This document shows, one piece after another, positions 1 through 8,401 of a stretch of 64,000 nucleotides of DNA. Below the pieces are notes generated by a model. It had not been told where the DNA came from. It did not search any database and saw only the letters and a list, made by a program, of their open reading frames with translations. The translations under genes and the position numbers were made by a program. Positions within the stretch are counted from its first letter, which is position 1. Each line of letters begins with the position of its first letter. This stretch comes from Pseudomonas sp. IPO3778 (GTDB taxonomy: Bacteria; Pseudomonadota; Gammaproteobacteria; Pseudomonadales; Pseudomonadaceae): positions 186,001 to 250,000 of the forward strand of contig NZ_JACARC010000037.1 in the NCBI RefSeq assembly GCF_013386825.1, in the 5' to 3' direction.

Positions 1-1930
1 AGTACTGCCGGGCCTTGGCCAGGCGTTCATTGAGTTGTTTGGCCACCGCATCGGTGCGCGCGCTGGTGGACACCTGCGCCACACCGACGCGCCACCACGA
101 CAGGTATTTGTGGATCATGGTTTTGGGCAGAACCTTGATATCAATCAGCGTCGACACGGTTTGCGTGCGGGCGTCGGCCAGCGCCGCCTGCAGTTGCTCC
201 ACGGTGTTGACCTTGTAGGTCTTGCAGCCATAGGCCGCCGCGCTCATGGCGAAGTCCACCGGCACAAAACCGCCGTCGAGCTTGCCGGTTTCAGGATTAC
301 GGAAGCGGAACTCGGTGCCGAAGCTGTCCATGCCGTGTTCCATCTGCAGGTTGTTGATGCAGCCGAACGTCATGTTGTCCAGCAGCACCACGTTGATCTT
401 GCGCCGCTCCTGGATCGAGGTGGCCAGCTCCGAGTGCAGCATCATGTAGGAGCCATCCCCCACCAGGGCGTACACCTCGCGCTCAGGCTCGGCCAACTTG
501 ACGCCCAATGCGGCGTTGACCTCATAACCCATGCACGAATAGCCGTACTCGACGTGGTAAGTATTGACGCCCTTGCTGCGCCAGCTGCGCTGCAAGTCAC
601 CCGGCAGGCTGCCGGCGGCGGCAACGATGATCGCGTCGTCGGCCAGGGTTTCATTGAGCACACCGAGTACGCGGCTTTGGGTCAGGCAGGAGCCGGTCAG
701 TTCGATGAATTCCCGCAGCACCGCCGGGTCCATGTGGTCGTTGATTTCCGGGACGAAGTTTTCGCTCTGGTAGTCAGCCTGGTAGATGCGGTCGACCTCG
801 ACGTCCAACTGCGCCTTGGCATCCCGAGGCTGATCGCCCCAGCTGGAGCGATAGTCACCCAGGGCTTCAGCCAGCGCTTCCAGGCCCACCTTGGCATCCG
901 CCAGCACTTGCACGGCGTCCAGTTTCAGCACATCGCACGGGCTGATATTGAGGTTGAGAAACCGCACCTCGGGGTGCTTGAACAGAGACTTGGACGAGGT
1001 GGTGAAGTCGGTGTAGCGCGTGCCGATGCCGATAATCAGGTCGGCTTCCGGCGCCAACAGGTTCGCCGCCAGGCAGCCGGTTTCACCCAGGCCGCCGAGG
1101 TTCAGCGGATGGCTGGACACCACCGCGCTCTTGCCCGCCTGGGTTTCCGCGAAAGGAATGTCGAAGCGTTCGGCAAAGGCTCGCAGCGCTTCATTCGCGC
1201 CGGAGTATTTGACCCCGCCGCCGCACACGATCAGCGGTTTGCGCTTGCCTTTGAACGCCGCCACGGCATCGCCCAGCATCGCTTCGGTGGCCGGACGACG
1301 GTCGATACGGTGCACGCGTTTTTGCAGGAAGTAATCCGGGTAGTCCCACGCCTCGCCCTGCACATCCTGCGGCAAGGCCAGGGTCACCGCGCCGGTTTCG
1401 GCAGGGTCGGTGAGCACGCGCATGGCGTGGATCGCCGCGGTCATCAACTGTTCCGGGCGGTTGATGCGGTCCCAGTATTTGCTGACCGAACGAAAGGCGT
1501 CGTTGGTGCTGATGCTCAAGTCGTGGAACTGCTCGATCTGTTGCAGCACCGGGTCCGGCTGGCGGCTGGCGTAGACATCGCCGGGCAACAGCAGCAACGG
1601 AATACGGTTGGCGGTGGCAGTGGCGGCAGCGGTCAACATATTCGCCGCGCCCGGCCCTACCGAAGAGGTGCAGGCGTAGATCTTGCGGCGCAGGTGCTGC
1701 TTGGCAAAACCAATCGCCGCGTGGGCCATGCCCTGTTCGTTGCGGCCCTGGTGCACCACCAGGTCGCCGCTGTCCTGCTCCAGGGCCTGGCCCAGGCCCA
1801 GCACATTACCGTGGCCGAAAATCGTGAACATGCCGGCGACGAACTTGCTCTGCACACCGTCGACTTCGATGTATTGGTTATCCAGAAACTTCACCAGGGC
1901 CTGGGCCATGGTCAATCGGGTTGTGGTCAT
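1..1930 (-). CDS. iolD: 3D-(3,5/4)-trihydroxycyclohexane-1,2-dione hydrolase IolD (3' end cut by window)
   Basis: ThDP-dependent ring-opening enzyme of myo-inositol catabolism; it makes 5-deoxy-glucuronate from the diketone produced by IolE. Reading back from the ATG at 1930 the frame is open for 643 codons, from MTTTRLTMAQALVKFL to ARQY at the edge. Family length is about 640-645, so only the last bases are missing. The N-terminal pyrimidine-binding part carries HQGRNEQGMAHAA. The C-terminal ThDP motif runs from GDGSYMML to LLDNMTFGCINN. It is the last visible gene of iolC-E-B-A-I-D, 10 nt after iolI, so it is translated from the same message. Identification is firm from the sequence and from the gene order. 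Confidence 0.95.
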   Translation of the reverse strand, partial: MTTTRLTMAQALVKFLDNQYIEVDGVQSKFVAGMFTIFGHGNVLGLGQALEQDSGDLVVHQGRNEQGMAHAAIGFAKQHLRRKIYACTSSVGPGAANMLTAAATATANRIPLLLLPGDVYASRQPDPVLQQIEQFHDLSISTNDAFRSVSKYWDRINRPEQLMTAAIHAMRVLTDPAETGAVTLALPQDVQGEAWDYPDYFLQKRVHRIDRRPATEAMLGDAVAAFKGKRKPLIVCGGGVKYSGANEALRAFAERFDIPFAETQAGKSAVVSSHPLNLGGLGETGCLAANLLAPEADLIIGIGTRYTDFTTSSKSLFKHPEVRFLNLNISPCDVLKLDAVQVLADAKVGLEALAEALGDYRSSWGDQPRDAKAQLDVEVDRIYQADYQSENFVPEINDHMDPAVLREFIELTGSCLTQSRVLGVLNETLADDAIIVAAAGSLPGDLQRSWRSKGVNTYHVEYGYSCMGYEVNAALGVKLAEPEREVYALVGDGSYMMLHSELATSIQERRKINVVLLDNMTFGCINNLQMEHGMDSFGTEFRFRNPETGKLDGGFVPVDFAMSAAAYGCKTYKVNTVEQLQAALADARTQTVSTLIDIKVLPKTMIHKYLSWWRVGVAQVSTSARTDAVAKQLNERLAKARQY

Positions 1931-1940
1931 GAGGTGCCCC

Positions 1941-2756
1941 TTATCGTTTCTGCAGGTGGGCCATGCTCGCCCCCAGTGCCTGCTTGATGTCCGCCAGGCC
2001 GTGCACGCTTTCGGCAAACGGTTCGAACGACAGGTGGCCGCTGTAGCCGGTGCTGAGCAAGGTGTCGATCTGGGCCGCATTGCCAAGAATGTCAGCCTCG
2101 CCCACCAGCACGCGGTGGCCGTCGCGGATCGAGTTCAGCGGCGCGTCGGCGTCTTCCACACCGGAGATGTGCACCAGCCCGGTCAGCTCGGGGAAGAACT
2201 CATGTTCACTGGCCAGGTGGTGGTGGAAGGTGTCGTGCACCACGCGGAACACATCCAGCCCGCCAATGGCCTTGATCGCATCCACTGCCACGCGCTTGCG
2301 GCGCAGGGAGCATTCTTCAAAGCCCAGGGGTTCGACAAAACCGAGAATCCCGTATTCCCGCAGGATCGGCGCCAGTTCGCTCAACGCGGTGCGCAGACCG
2401 GCCGCGCGCTGGGCTTCGTTGCGTGAGTCGGCGCGGTCGTTCAGCGGGCACATCACCAACGCCTGCGCACCGCATTCGCGGGCATAGGCGGCCAGCTTGA
2501 TCGCCTGGGCGCGGCGCTCGTCGTTCCACACATCGAACGGGTACAGCGCGTTGATCGACAGCACGGTGATGCCGTGCACCGCGCACAATTCGCGCACGCG
2601 GCTGGCGGGGGTGCCGTCTTCAATCTCGATGCCCTTGAGGTCGTTGCGGATCTCGATGGCGTCGCATTTCAAGGTCACCGCCAGTTGGATAAAGTCCGGC
2701 AGGGAAAGGCTGGGGGCGACCATGCGGTTCAGGGCAAAACGTAGAGGCGACTTCAT
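1941..2756 (-). CDS. iolI: IolI-like TIM-barrel sugar-phosphate isomerase/epimerase (inosose isomerase)
   Basis: 271-residue AP-endonuclease-2-type TIM barrel. The family interconverts inososes (2-keto- to 1-keto-myo-inositol) in inositol catabolism. Visible barrel and metal-site segments are AIEIRNDLKG (about residue 35), LSINALYPF, GFVEPLGFEEC (Glu ligand), VVHDTFHHHL (Asp/His), HISGVEDAD, DGHRVLVGEADI and LSFEPFAES near the end. The ATG at 2756 is preferred over the in-frame start 18 bases upstream because GGAG lies 10 nt before it. The start codon overlaps an AACAATAA motif. It sits between iolA and iolD with short gaps. IolH is the alternative name for such barrels, but the motif pattern resembles IolI more. 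Confidence 0.8.
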   Translation of the reverse strand: MKSPLRFALNRMVAPSLSLPDFIQLAVTLKCDAIEIRNDLKGIEIEDGTPASRVRELCAVHGITVLSINALYPFDVWNDERRAQAIKLAAYARECGAQALVMCPLNDRADSRNEAQRAAGLRTALSELAPILREYGILGFVEPLGFEECSLRRKRVAVDAIKAIGGLDVFRVVHDTFHHHLASEHEFFPELTGLVHISGVEDADAPLNSIRDGHRVLVGEADILGNAAQIDTLLSTGYSGHLSFEPFAESVHGLADIKQALGASMAHLQKR

Positions 2757-2763
2757 TATTGTT
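2756..2763 (-). promoter_or_regulatory. CA motif (Hfq-Crc site) at iolI start
   Basis: AACAATAA ending in the A of the iolI ATG matches AANAANAA, the motif through which Hfq and Crc block translation of catabolic mRNAs in Pseudomonas. Its position across the start codon is the effective one. Confidence 0.6.
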
Positions 2764-2783
2764 GTGCTCCACACTCGAAAAAG

Positions 2784-4286
2784 TTACTTGGCGGTTGGCA
2801 TGCTGAATTCAGGGCCCTTGGCGATGCTGTCGGGCCAGCGTTGCATGACGCTTTTGTAGCGGCTGTAGAAACGAATGCCTTCTTCGCCGTAGGCATGGTG
2901 GTCGCCAAACAGCGAGCGCTTCCAGCCGCCAAACGAATGCCAGGCCATGGGCACCGGAATCGGCACGTTGATGCCGACCATGCCCACCTTGATGGTGCGG
3001 GCAAACGCGCGGGCAATGCCGCCGTCGCTGGTAAAGCACGACACGCCGTTGCCGAACTCATGGGCGTTGATCAAGGCCACGGCGCTGGCAAAATCCGCCA
3101 CCCGCACGATGCCCAGCACCGGCCCGAAGATCTCTTGCTGGTAGATGCTCATTTCGGTGGTGACGTTATCGAACAAGGTCGCACCGACGAAGAAACCACC
3201 CTCCGCCCCCGGCACCTTGAAGCCACGGCCATCCACAATCAGCTTCGCGCCCTGGGCCACGCCCTGGTCGATAAAGCCTTCAACCTTGGCCTTGTGTTCA
3301 GCGGTGACCAATGGGCCCATCTCGCTGTCTTTCTGCATGCCGTTGCCGACCTTCAACTGGTCAATGCGCGGCAGCAGTTTTTCGATCAGCTTGTCGCCGA
3401 CATCACCCACCACCACCGCAATCGAGATCGCCATGCAACGCTCGCCGGCCGAGCCGTAGGCCGCACCGATCAAGGCGTCGGCCGCCTGGTCCAGGTCAGC
3501 ATCCGGCATCACGATCATATGGTTCTTGGCGCCGCCCAAGGCCTGCACCCGCTTGCCACGCTGGGTCGCCTGCTGGTGGATGTACTCGGCAATCGGTGTG
3601 GAGCCGACAAACGAAATCGCCTCGATGTCCGGGTGCTGCAACAGGCCGTCCACCGCGCTCTTGTCGCCCTGCACCACGTTGAACACGCCGTCGGGCAGCC
3701 CGGCTTCGGTCAACAGGCGGGCCATCAGCACACTGGCGGACGGGTCGCGCTCGGACGGTTTGAGGATGAAGCAGTTACCGGTGGCCAGCGCCAGCGGGAT
3801 CATCCACAGCGGCACCATCACCGGAAAGTTGAACGGGGTGATGCCGGCGCACACGCCCAGGGGCTGGCGCAGGTTCCAGTTGTCGATGCCACCGCCGATG
3901 TTGTCGCTGAAATCGGTTTTCAACAGGTTCGGCGCGCCACAGGCGTACTCGACAATCTCGATGCCGCGGGTCACTTCACCCTTGGCATCGGAGAACACCT
4001 TGCCGTGCTCACGGCTGATGATTTCGGCCAACTCGTCGTGGTGCTGGTCGAGCAGTTCCTTGAACTTGAACAGCACCCGCGAACGGCGCAGGGACGATTG
4101 CTCGGACCACGCCGGAAAGGCTTTCAGTGCCGACGCCACGGCCTCATCGACGGTCTTCTGGCTGGCCAGCCCGACACGGGCCTGGACTTCGCCGGTGGCC
4201 GGGTTGAACACCGGGCTGAAACGCTCGCTGCCGCTGTCCTGCACCTGGCCGTTGATGTAGTGGCCGATTACCTGGGCGTTGCTCAT
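2784..4286 (-). CDS. iolA: CoA-acylating (methyl)malonate-semialdehyde dehydrogenase IolA/MmsA
   Basis: 500-residue aldehyde dehydrogenase that converts malonate semialdehyde, the end product of inositol breakdown, to acetyl-CoA plus CO2 and NADH. The MMSDH-type stretch GVCAGITPFNFPVMVPLWM is at about residues 144-162. The catalytic cysteine lies in SAGERCMAIS (about residue 285), and FGNGVSCFTSDGG and SFGGWKRSLFGD follow near the C-terminus. Pseudomonas also has an MmsA paralogue for valine; the place between iolB and iolI assigns this copy to inositol. GGAG lies 7 nt before the ATG, which itself overlaps a CA motif. Distance to iolB is 22 nt, so it is in the same operon. Confidence 0.93.
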   Translation of the reverse strand: MSNAQVIGHYINGQVQDSGSERFSPVFNPATGEVQARVGLASQKTVDEAVASALKAFPAWSEQSSLRRSRVLFKFKELLDQHHDELAEIISREHGKVFSDAKGEVTRGIEIVEYACGAPNLLKTDFSDNIGGGIDNWNLRQPLGVCAGITPFNFPVMVPLWMIPLALATGNCFILKPSERDPSASVLMARLLTEAGLPDGVFNVVQGDKSAVDGLLQHPDIEAISFVGSTPIAEYIHQQATQRGKRVQALGGAKNHMIVMPDADLDQAADALIGAAYGSAGERCMAISIAVVVGDVGDKLIEKLLPRIDQLKVGNGMQKDSEMGPLVTAEHKAKVEGFIDQGVAQGAKLIVDGRGFKVPGAEGGFFVGATLFDNVTTEMSIYQQEIFGPVLGIVRVADFASAVALINAHEFGNGVSCFTSDGGIARAFARTIKVGMVGINVPIPVPMAWHSFGGWKRSLFGDHHAYGEEGIRFYSRYKSVMQRWPDSIAKGPEFSMPTAK

Positions 4287-4293
4287 TATTGTT
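4286..4293 (-). promoter_or_regulatory. CA motif (Hfq-Crc site) at iolA start
   Basis: AACAATAA lies between the GGAG ribosome binding site and the ATG of iolA and shares the A of the start codon. It is the same arrangement as at iolI. Confidence 0.6.
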
Positions 4294-4308
4294 CTCCGTC
4301 GGAAAGGC

Positions 4309-5103
4309 TTAAAGATCCAGCAGCCAGCTGTGCTGCGGGTCGTTATGGAAATGCCAGGCGCGCTTGGGGCCGGCCATCACGTTCAAGTAGTAGGACTCGT
4401 AGCCATACGGCACGCTGACCGGGTGATACCCCTTGGGCACCACCACCAGGTCGCTGTTTTCCACGGCCATGGCCTGGTCGATGCTGCGGTCGTCGGTGTA
4501 GACGCGCTGGAACACAAAGCCCTGTGGCGGGTTGATCTGGTGGTAATAGGTTTCTTCGAGAAAGCTCTGGTGCGGCAAATCGTCGGTGTCGTGCTTGTGG
4601 GGCGGGTAGCTCGACGAGTGACCGGACGGCGTACGCACCTCCACCACCAGCAGCGAATGGGCGGGCTCGCTGTCGGGCAGGATGTCGCACACGTAGCGGG
4701 TGTTGGCGCCCTTGCCGCGGACGCTGCGCTTGCATTGTTCGGGGCGGATCAACCGTGGCGCCAGACCGGCCTCGGTGGAACCGGGAGCGGCGCAGACAGC
4801 AATTTGCACGTCGCTCAGCGCAGTGACCTGGGCGTCGGTGCCCGGTGGCAGGTAGGCGGCGAACGGGGATTTGTCTTCGAACACCGAGTGGCGATCGCCG
4901 AGGTTTTCCCACTTGAAGCCTTCGCCCTGAATCGTCACCCGGCCGCTGAGCAACACCAGGCACAGCTCTTTATCACCGGCGGTGACGGGCAAGGTTTCGC
5001 CGAGGCTCAAGCGGTAGGCAGAGAAGCCCACGTACTCCAGGCGCCCTTCTTCCAGTGCGACCATGGTTTGCCCGCGTTTGCTGCTTTTGACCAACAGGCT
5101 CAT
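4309..5103 (-). CDS. iolB: 5-deoxy-glucuronate isomerase IolB
   Basis: 264-residue cupin-type isomerase that converts 5-deoxy-D-glucuronate to 2-deoxy-5-keto-gluconate. Typical family blocks are GETLPVTAGDKELCLVLLSG (about 34-53), the metal-site segment GHSSSYPPHKHDTDDLP with its His residues, ETYYHQINPPQGF, and the C-terminal VVVPKGYHPVSVPYGYESYY and KRAWHFHNDP. Its start overlaps the iolE stop by 4 nt (ATGA), which implies translational coupling. Length is that of the family. Confidence 0.95.
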   Translation of the reverse strand: MSLLVKSSKRGQTMVALEEGRLEYVGFSAYRLSLGETLPVTAGDKELCLVLLSGRVTIQGEGFKWENLGDRHSVFEDKSPFAAYLPPGTDAQVTALSDVQIAVCAAPGSTEAGLAPRLIRPEQCKRSVRGKGANTRYVCDILPDSEPAHSLLVVEVRTPSGHSSSYPPHKHDTDDLPHQSFLEETYYHQINPPQGFVFQRVYTDDRSIDQAMAVENSDLVVVPKGYHPVSVPYGYESYYLNVMAGPKRAWHFHNDPQHSWLLDL

Positions 5104-5993
5104 TGTCCAATCCTCTCGCTCAACAGTGCGCGCAGGGTGTCGTAGCCCTTCTTCGCATAGATGTAGCTCGGCGCCACCGCCGGATCCTGCTCGGCCTCCA
5201 CCACCAGCCAGCCGTGGTAGTTGGCGGCCAGCAGCACGTCCAGCAGCGCGGCGAAGTCGATATCACCGTCGCCCGGCACGGTGAAGGTGCCGTTGACGAT
5301 GCAGTCCGGGAAGCTCCACATCTGGTTGCGCGCCAGTTGCACCACCGGCTTGCGCACGTCCTTGAAGTGCACGTGGCAGATGCGGTCGATGTGTTTGCGC
5401 AGCACCTCGATGGGTTCGCCGCCGCCCATATAGCAGTGGCCCGAATCGAACAGCAGGCCGACTTCGGGGCCGGTGCGGCGCATCAGTTGATCGATGTCTT
5501 CCGGGGATTCGACGTAGGCGCCCATATGGTGGTGGTACGCCAGGCGCACGCCCTGGGACAGGGTGAAACGCGCCAGTTCAGTGAGCTTGTCGGCGTAGGC
5601 CTGCCAGGCCTGTTCACTGTGGAAACGCGGGCGTTCCATCAGGCGTACCGGCGAACCCTGGATCGAGTCGGCGACTTCGCCGTACACCAGCACACTGGCG
5701 CCGTTTTCCCGCAGCAGTTCGACGTGGCCGGCGATGGCCTCGATTTCTTCCGCCACCGAGCGCCGGGCCAGGCGGCTGGAGTACCAGCCGGAGACCAGGG
5801 CCAGGTCATACGGGCGCAGTACATCGCCCACGCCTTTGGCGTCCTTGGGGAACTTGCCGTTGAGTTCGAAGCCTTCGTAGCCGATGGCCTTGCCTTCGCT
5901 GAGGGCTGTGCTCAACGGCGTTTCGCCGCCCAGGGCCGGCAGGTCGTCGTTGCTCCAGGAGATCGGGTTGATGCCAATTCGGATAGCGGGCAT
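5100..5993 (-). CDS. iolE: myo-inosose-2 dehydratase IolE
   Basis: 297-residue TIM-barrel dehydratase that converts 2-keto-myo-inositol (inosose) to the 1,2-dione. The N-terminus IGINPISWSNDDLPALGG is the IolE signature. Metal-ligand segments are LAYHHHMGAYVE, GLLFDSGHCYMGG, CHVHFKDVRKP and GWLVVEAEQDP. It overlaps iolB by 4 nt. A 167-nt gap with a REP element separates it from iolC, so this part of the message may be processed or may have its own promoter. A CA motif lies 12-19 nt upstream of the ATG. Confidence 0.95.
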   Translation of the reverse strand: MPAIRIGINPISWSNDDLPALGGETPLSTALSEGKAIGYEGFELNGKFPKDAKGVGDVLRPYDLALVSGWYSSRLARRSVAEEIEAIAGHVELLRENGASVLVYGEVADSIQGSPVRLMERPRFHSEQAWQAYADKLTELARFTLSQGVRLAYHHHMGAYVESPEDIDQLMRRTGPEVGLLFDSGHCYMGGGEPIEVLRKHIDRICHVHFKDVRKPVVQLARNQMWSFPDCIVNGTFTVPGDGDIDFAALLDVLLAANYHGWLVVEAEQDPAVAPSYIYAKKGYDTLRALLSERIGQ

Positions 5994-6004
5994 GGCTGCA
6001 CCTA

Positions 6005-6012
6005 TTATTGTT
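6005..6012 (-). promoter_or_regulatory. CA motif (Hfq-Crc site) upstream of iolE
   Basis: AACAATAA (within AAAACAATAATAGG) lies just before the weak ribosome binding region of iolE and matches AANAANAA. Confidence 0.5.
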
Positions 6013-6043
6013 TTCTAACTTAAGGCGGGTGAGATCTGCTTTA

Positions 6044-6130
6044 TGTGGGAGCTGGCTTGCCTGCGATGCGGGCGACTCGGTCTAACAGGTGTACCGAGGT
6101 GATGCCATCGCAGGCAAGCCAGCTCCCACA
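6044..6130. repeat. REP palindrome (copy 1)
   Basis: Long inverted repeat whose arms are GTGGGAGCTGGCTTGCCTGC and its complement, about 87 nt in all. The same arms recur at 14789, 33900 and 35229. It falls between iolC and iolE, inside the iol gene string, where such hairpins may act on mRNA processing or stability. Confidence 0.85.
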
Positions 6131-6160
6131 TTTGATTGCATTCCAGTCAACGACCGGTGT

Positions 6161-8098
6161 TTAACGTCGAGAACTGCGCCAGGCATTAATCAGTTGTTCG
6201 AATATGCCCTGGGCTTGTTGAATCAACCCCTCATCGTCAATCTCCCCCGCCAGCCAGGCGCGGCTTGGCTCCTGGAAGATCGTGCGGCCCACGGCGAAAC
6301 CACGACAGGTCTGGCTGTGGCTGGCTTGCCGGAAGCCATCCGCCAGGCATTCGGCGGAAGCGTTCAGGCCCAGCAGCACCACGCCCCGGCAGTAGGGATC
6401 GCGTTCCTGGATCAGTTCGTCGAGCTTTTTCCAGTCTTCGGCCGATTGCGCTTCAATCTTCCACCACGCCGGGTAGATGCCCAGGTTGTACAGGCGCTTG
6501 AGGCTGCGATACAGCACGTCGGGGTAGGTGGACGGGTGATCCTTGGGCGGCACGATTTCCAGCAGCAGCTCATGGCCGCTGACCAGGGACGCCTGGTACA
6601 GGCTCTTGAGTTGCGCTTCCTGCTCCAGGCGCAGCAGCGGTTCGTCGTCGGGGTGGAATTGCACCAGGCACTTGATGATCTGTTCCTGGGGCCAGGCAAT
6701 CAGGTTGCTGCCCACCGAGCGACCGTGCTCAAAGACCAAGGGCCGTGAGTTCTGCACTTCCACCGGGCGGGCGATCCACCAGCCGCGACCGCTGGCAGCG
6801 TTCAGCGCGTCCTGGCCGAAGCGTTGGTCGGCCAGAATCCCGACATCAGCCTCGATGCCCTGCTCCGCCAGTTTGCGTTCAACCCGTTCCACGGCCTGGA
6901 TAAACAGTTGCTTGAGGGCGCTGATGCGCGCCGGGTCCTGGCCGCCTTTTTGTGCCAGTTCCACCAGCTGCCAGCGGTGGTCGAAGGCAAACACAAACAG
7001 CTGTTTCCAGACTTTGCGCGGCACACTGACCTGGTGCAGGCGTTGCAGCACTGCGTCCTGGTCCGGGCGGGTAATCGGCACCGGGCTGTTGAACAGGTAA
7101 TCGAGTTCGGCCTTGGTCGGCATGGCCGGTGCGCAGGCATGGCGGGACACCACCAGGCCGCCGCAGGCATTGGCCAGCTGGCAGCAACGCTCGTCGCTGG
7201 CATCGATCAGCCAGCCGCTGAGGAAGCCGGACATAAAGGCATCACCGGCGCCCAAGACGTTGAGCACTTCCACCCGCACACCGGGGTAGATGGCACCGTC
7301 TTCGAGGCGGGCCGGGATGTCGCCGTGGATCACCGTGCAGCCTTGCGGGCCGAGCTTGACCACCAGGGTGGCCGAGGTCAGGCCGCGCACGGTACGCAGC
7401 GCGGTGAGCAAATCTTCGCTGCCACCGGCAATCAGGAATTCTTCTTCGGTGCCGACGATCAGGTCAAACCGCGGGAGGATTTTTTGCACGTGCTGGCTGA
7501 CATTCTGGTCGGCCACAAACCGGGTCTCACCGTCGGCCTTGCCGGCCAGGCCCCAGAGCACCGGGCGGTAGTCGATGTCGAGCACGCGTTTGACGTGGTG
7601 CTTCTCGGCATAGTCCAGCGCCTGGATGCTGGCCTTGTACACGCCGTCGGTGGAGAAGTGAGTGCCGGTGATCAGCAGCGCCTTGCTGGAGGCAATAAAG
7701 GCTTCGCTGATGTCTTCGGCGCGCAGGGCCATGTCGGCACAGTTTTCGCGGTAGAACACCAGCGGGAAGGTTTCGCGGTCCTTGAGGCCCAGCAGCACCA
7801 GGGCGGTGAGGCGTTCCGGGTCAACCTTGATGCCGCTGACATCACAGCCTTCACGGGCCAGGGACTCCAGCAGGAAACGTCCCATATGGTCGTCCCCCAC
7901 CCGGCTCAACATCGCCGACCGCAGCCCCAGCCGCGCCGTACCGAAGGCGATGTTGGCGGAGGAACCGCCGAGGTACTTGGCGAAGCTTGAGACATCCTCC
8001 AGCCGTGCACCCACTTGTTGTGCGTAAAGGTCGACGCCCAGGCGTCCCAGGCAAATCAGATCCAATTGACGCCCACTGGCAAAACGAGTCTGGCCCAT
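6161..8098 (-). CDS. iolC: IolC: 5-dehydro-2-deoxygluconokinase fused to DUF2090 (aldolase-like) domain
   Basis: 645-residue two-domain protein. Residues 1-330 are a PfkB kinase that phosphorylates 2-deoxy-5-keto-gluconate; GGSSANIAFGTARLG is near the N-terminus and the catalytic NVLGAGDAFMSGFLSGW at about 260. Residues 340-640 are a DUF2090 domain (VFAFDHRWQLVELA, LADQRFGQDAL, YPAWWKIEAQ, CRGFAVGRTIF). This domain belongs to the class I aldolase superfamily and, as inference, may replace the separate IolJ aldolase that splits the phosphorylated product. No separate iolJ is seen in the window. It is the first gene of the operon and divergent from iolR. The ATG has CAGGAG 5 nt upstream. Confidence 0.92.
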   Translation of the reverse strand: MGQTRFASGRQLDLICLGRLGVDLYAQQVGARLEDVSSFAKYLGGSSANIAFGTARLGLRSAMLSRVGDDHMGRFLLESLAREGCDVSGIKVDPERLTALVLLGLKDRETFPLVFYRENCADMALRAEDISEAFIASSKALLITGTHFSTDGVYKASIQALDYAEKHHVKRVLDIDYRPVLWGLAGKADGETRFVADQNVSQHVQKILPRFDLIVGTEEEFLIAGGSEDLLTALRTVRGLTSATLVVKLGPQGCTVIHGDIPARLEDGAIYPGVRVEVLNVLGAGDAFMSGFLSGWLIDASDERCCQLANACGGLVVSRHACAPAMPTKAELDYLFNSPVPITRPDQDAVLQRLHQVSVPRKVWKQLFVFAFDHRWQLVELAQKGGQDPARISALKQLFIQAVERVERKLAEQGIEADVGILADQRFGQDALNAASGRGWWIARPVEVQNSRPLVFEHGRSVGSNLIAWPQEQIIKCLVQFHPDDEPLLRLEQEAQLKSLYQASLVSGHELLLEIVPPKDHPSTYPDVLYRSLKRLYNLGIYPAWWKIEAQSAEDWKKLDELIQERDPYCRGVVLLGLNASAECLADGFRQASHSQTCRGFAVGRTIFQEPSRAWLAGEIDDEGLIQQAQGIFEQLINAWRSSRR

Positions 8099-8109
8099 GC
8101 TGGCTCCTG

Positions 8110-8117
8110 TTATTTTT
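8110..8117 (-). promoter_or_regulatory. CA motif (Hfq-Crc site) next to iolC ribosome binding site
   Basis: AAAAATAA directly precedes the CAGGAG ribosome binding site of iolC and matches AANAANAA. Confidence 0.5.
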
Positions 8118-8194
8118 ATCAGCCTGCGTGTGCCGTCGTGGTGGCGGCATACGCTCTTGGTGCAAGCAGACTAGAACGTCTGGCGGCACCAATC

Positions 8195-8215
8195 AATATT
8201 TATTCTATAAATATT
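8195..8215. promoter_or_regulatory. Perfect palindrome in iol promoter region (candidate IolR operator)
   Basis: AATATTTAT and ATAAATATT form perfect 9-bp arms around TCT. It lies seven bases from the second palindrome at 8222, in the AT-rich core between iolC and iolR. It is either an operator or part of the promoter itself. Confidence 0.5.
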
Positions 8216-8221
8216 TTTTGT

Positions 8222-8235
8222 GGAATATATTTTCC
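8222..8235. promoter_or_regulatory. GGAA-N6-TTCC palindrome, candidate IolR binding site
   Basis: The bases read GGAA, TATATT, TTCC. A GGAA-N6-TTCC pattern has been reported for the RpiR-type IolR of Sinorhizobium in iol promoters. The site lies between the two divergent transcripts, as expected for a repressor that controls the operon and itself. Confidence 0.6.
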
Positions 8236-8401
8236 AATACGCCACCATCGGGGTGTTCCAGCCACGGTGCATCGTTTCACCTGCACCGTGGGGCGGGATG
8301 CCGAGGTATTTTTTTGCGCCTACCCTGTAGACTTGCGCACATCGACTTATTGTCAGGGGCGGCTCACCGCGCCCTATAAGAACAAGCCAGAAGGATTCCC
8401 T

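Larger units (their letters stand above)
8099..8401. other. iolC-iolR divergent intergenic region
   Basis: About 300 nt without a gene. The middle (about 8190-8240) is strikingly AT-rich compared with its surroundings and carries two palindromes, annotated separately. Both the iol operon promoter (minus strand) and the iolR promoter (plus strand) must lie here. Confidence 0.8.

Noticed and set aside
35..1987. Long plus-strand open frame opposite iolD
   Set aside because: It is the antisense shadow of iolD; the minus-strand frame gives a full IolD sequence. The plus frame has no recognisable family and is His/Gln/Arg-rich, as expected from G+C-rich antisense.
2841..4418. 525-codon plus-strand frame opposite iolA
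   Set aside because: Antisense of a clear aldehyde dehydrogenase; low-complexity composition and no ribosome site.
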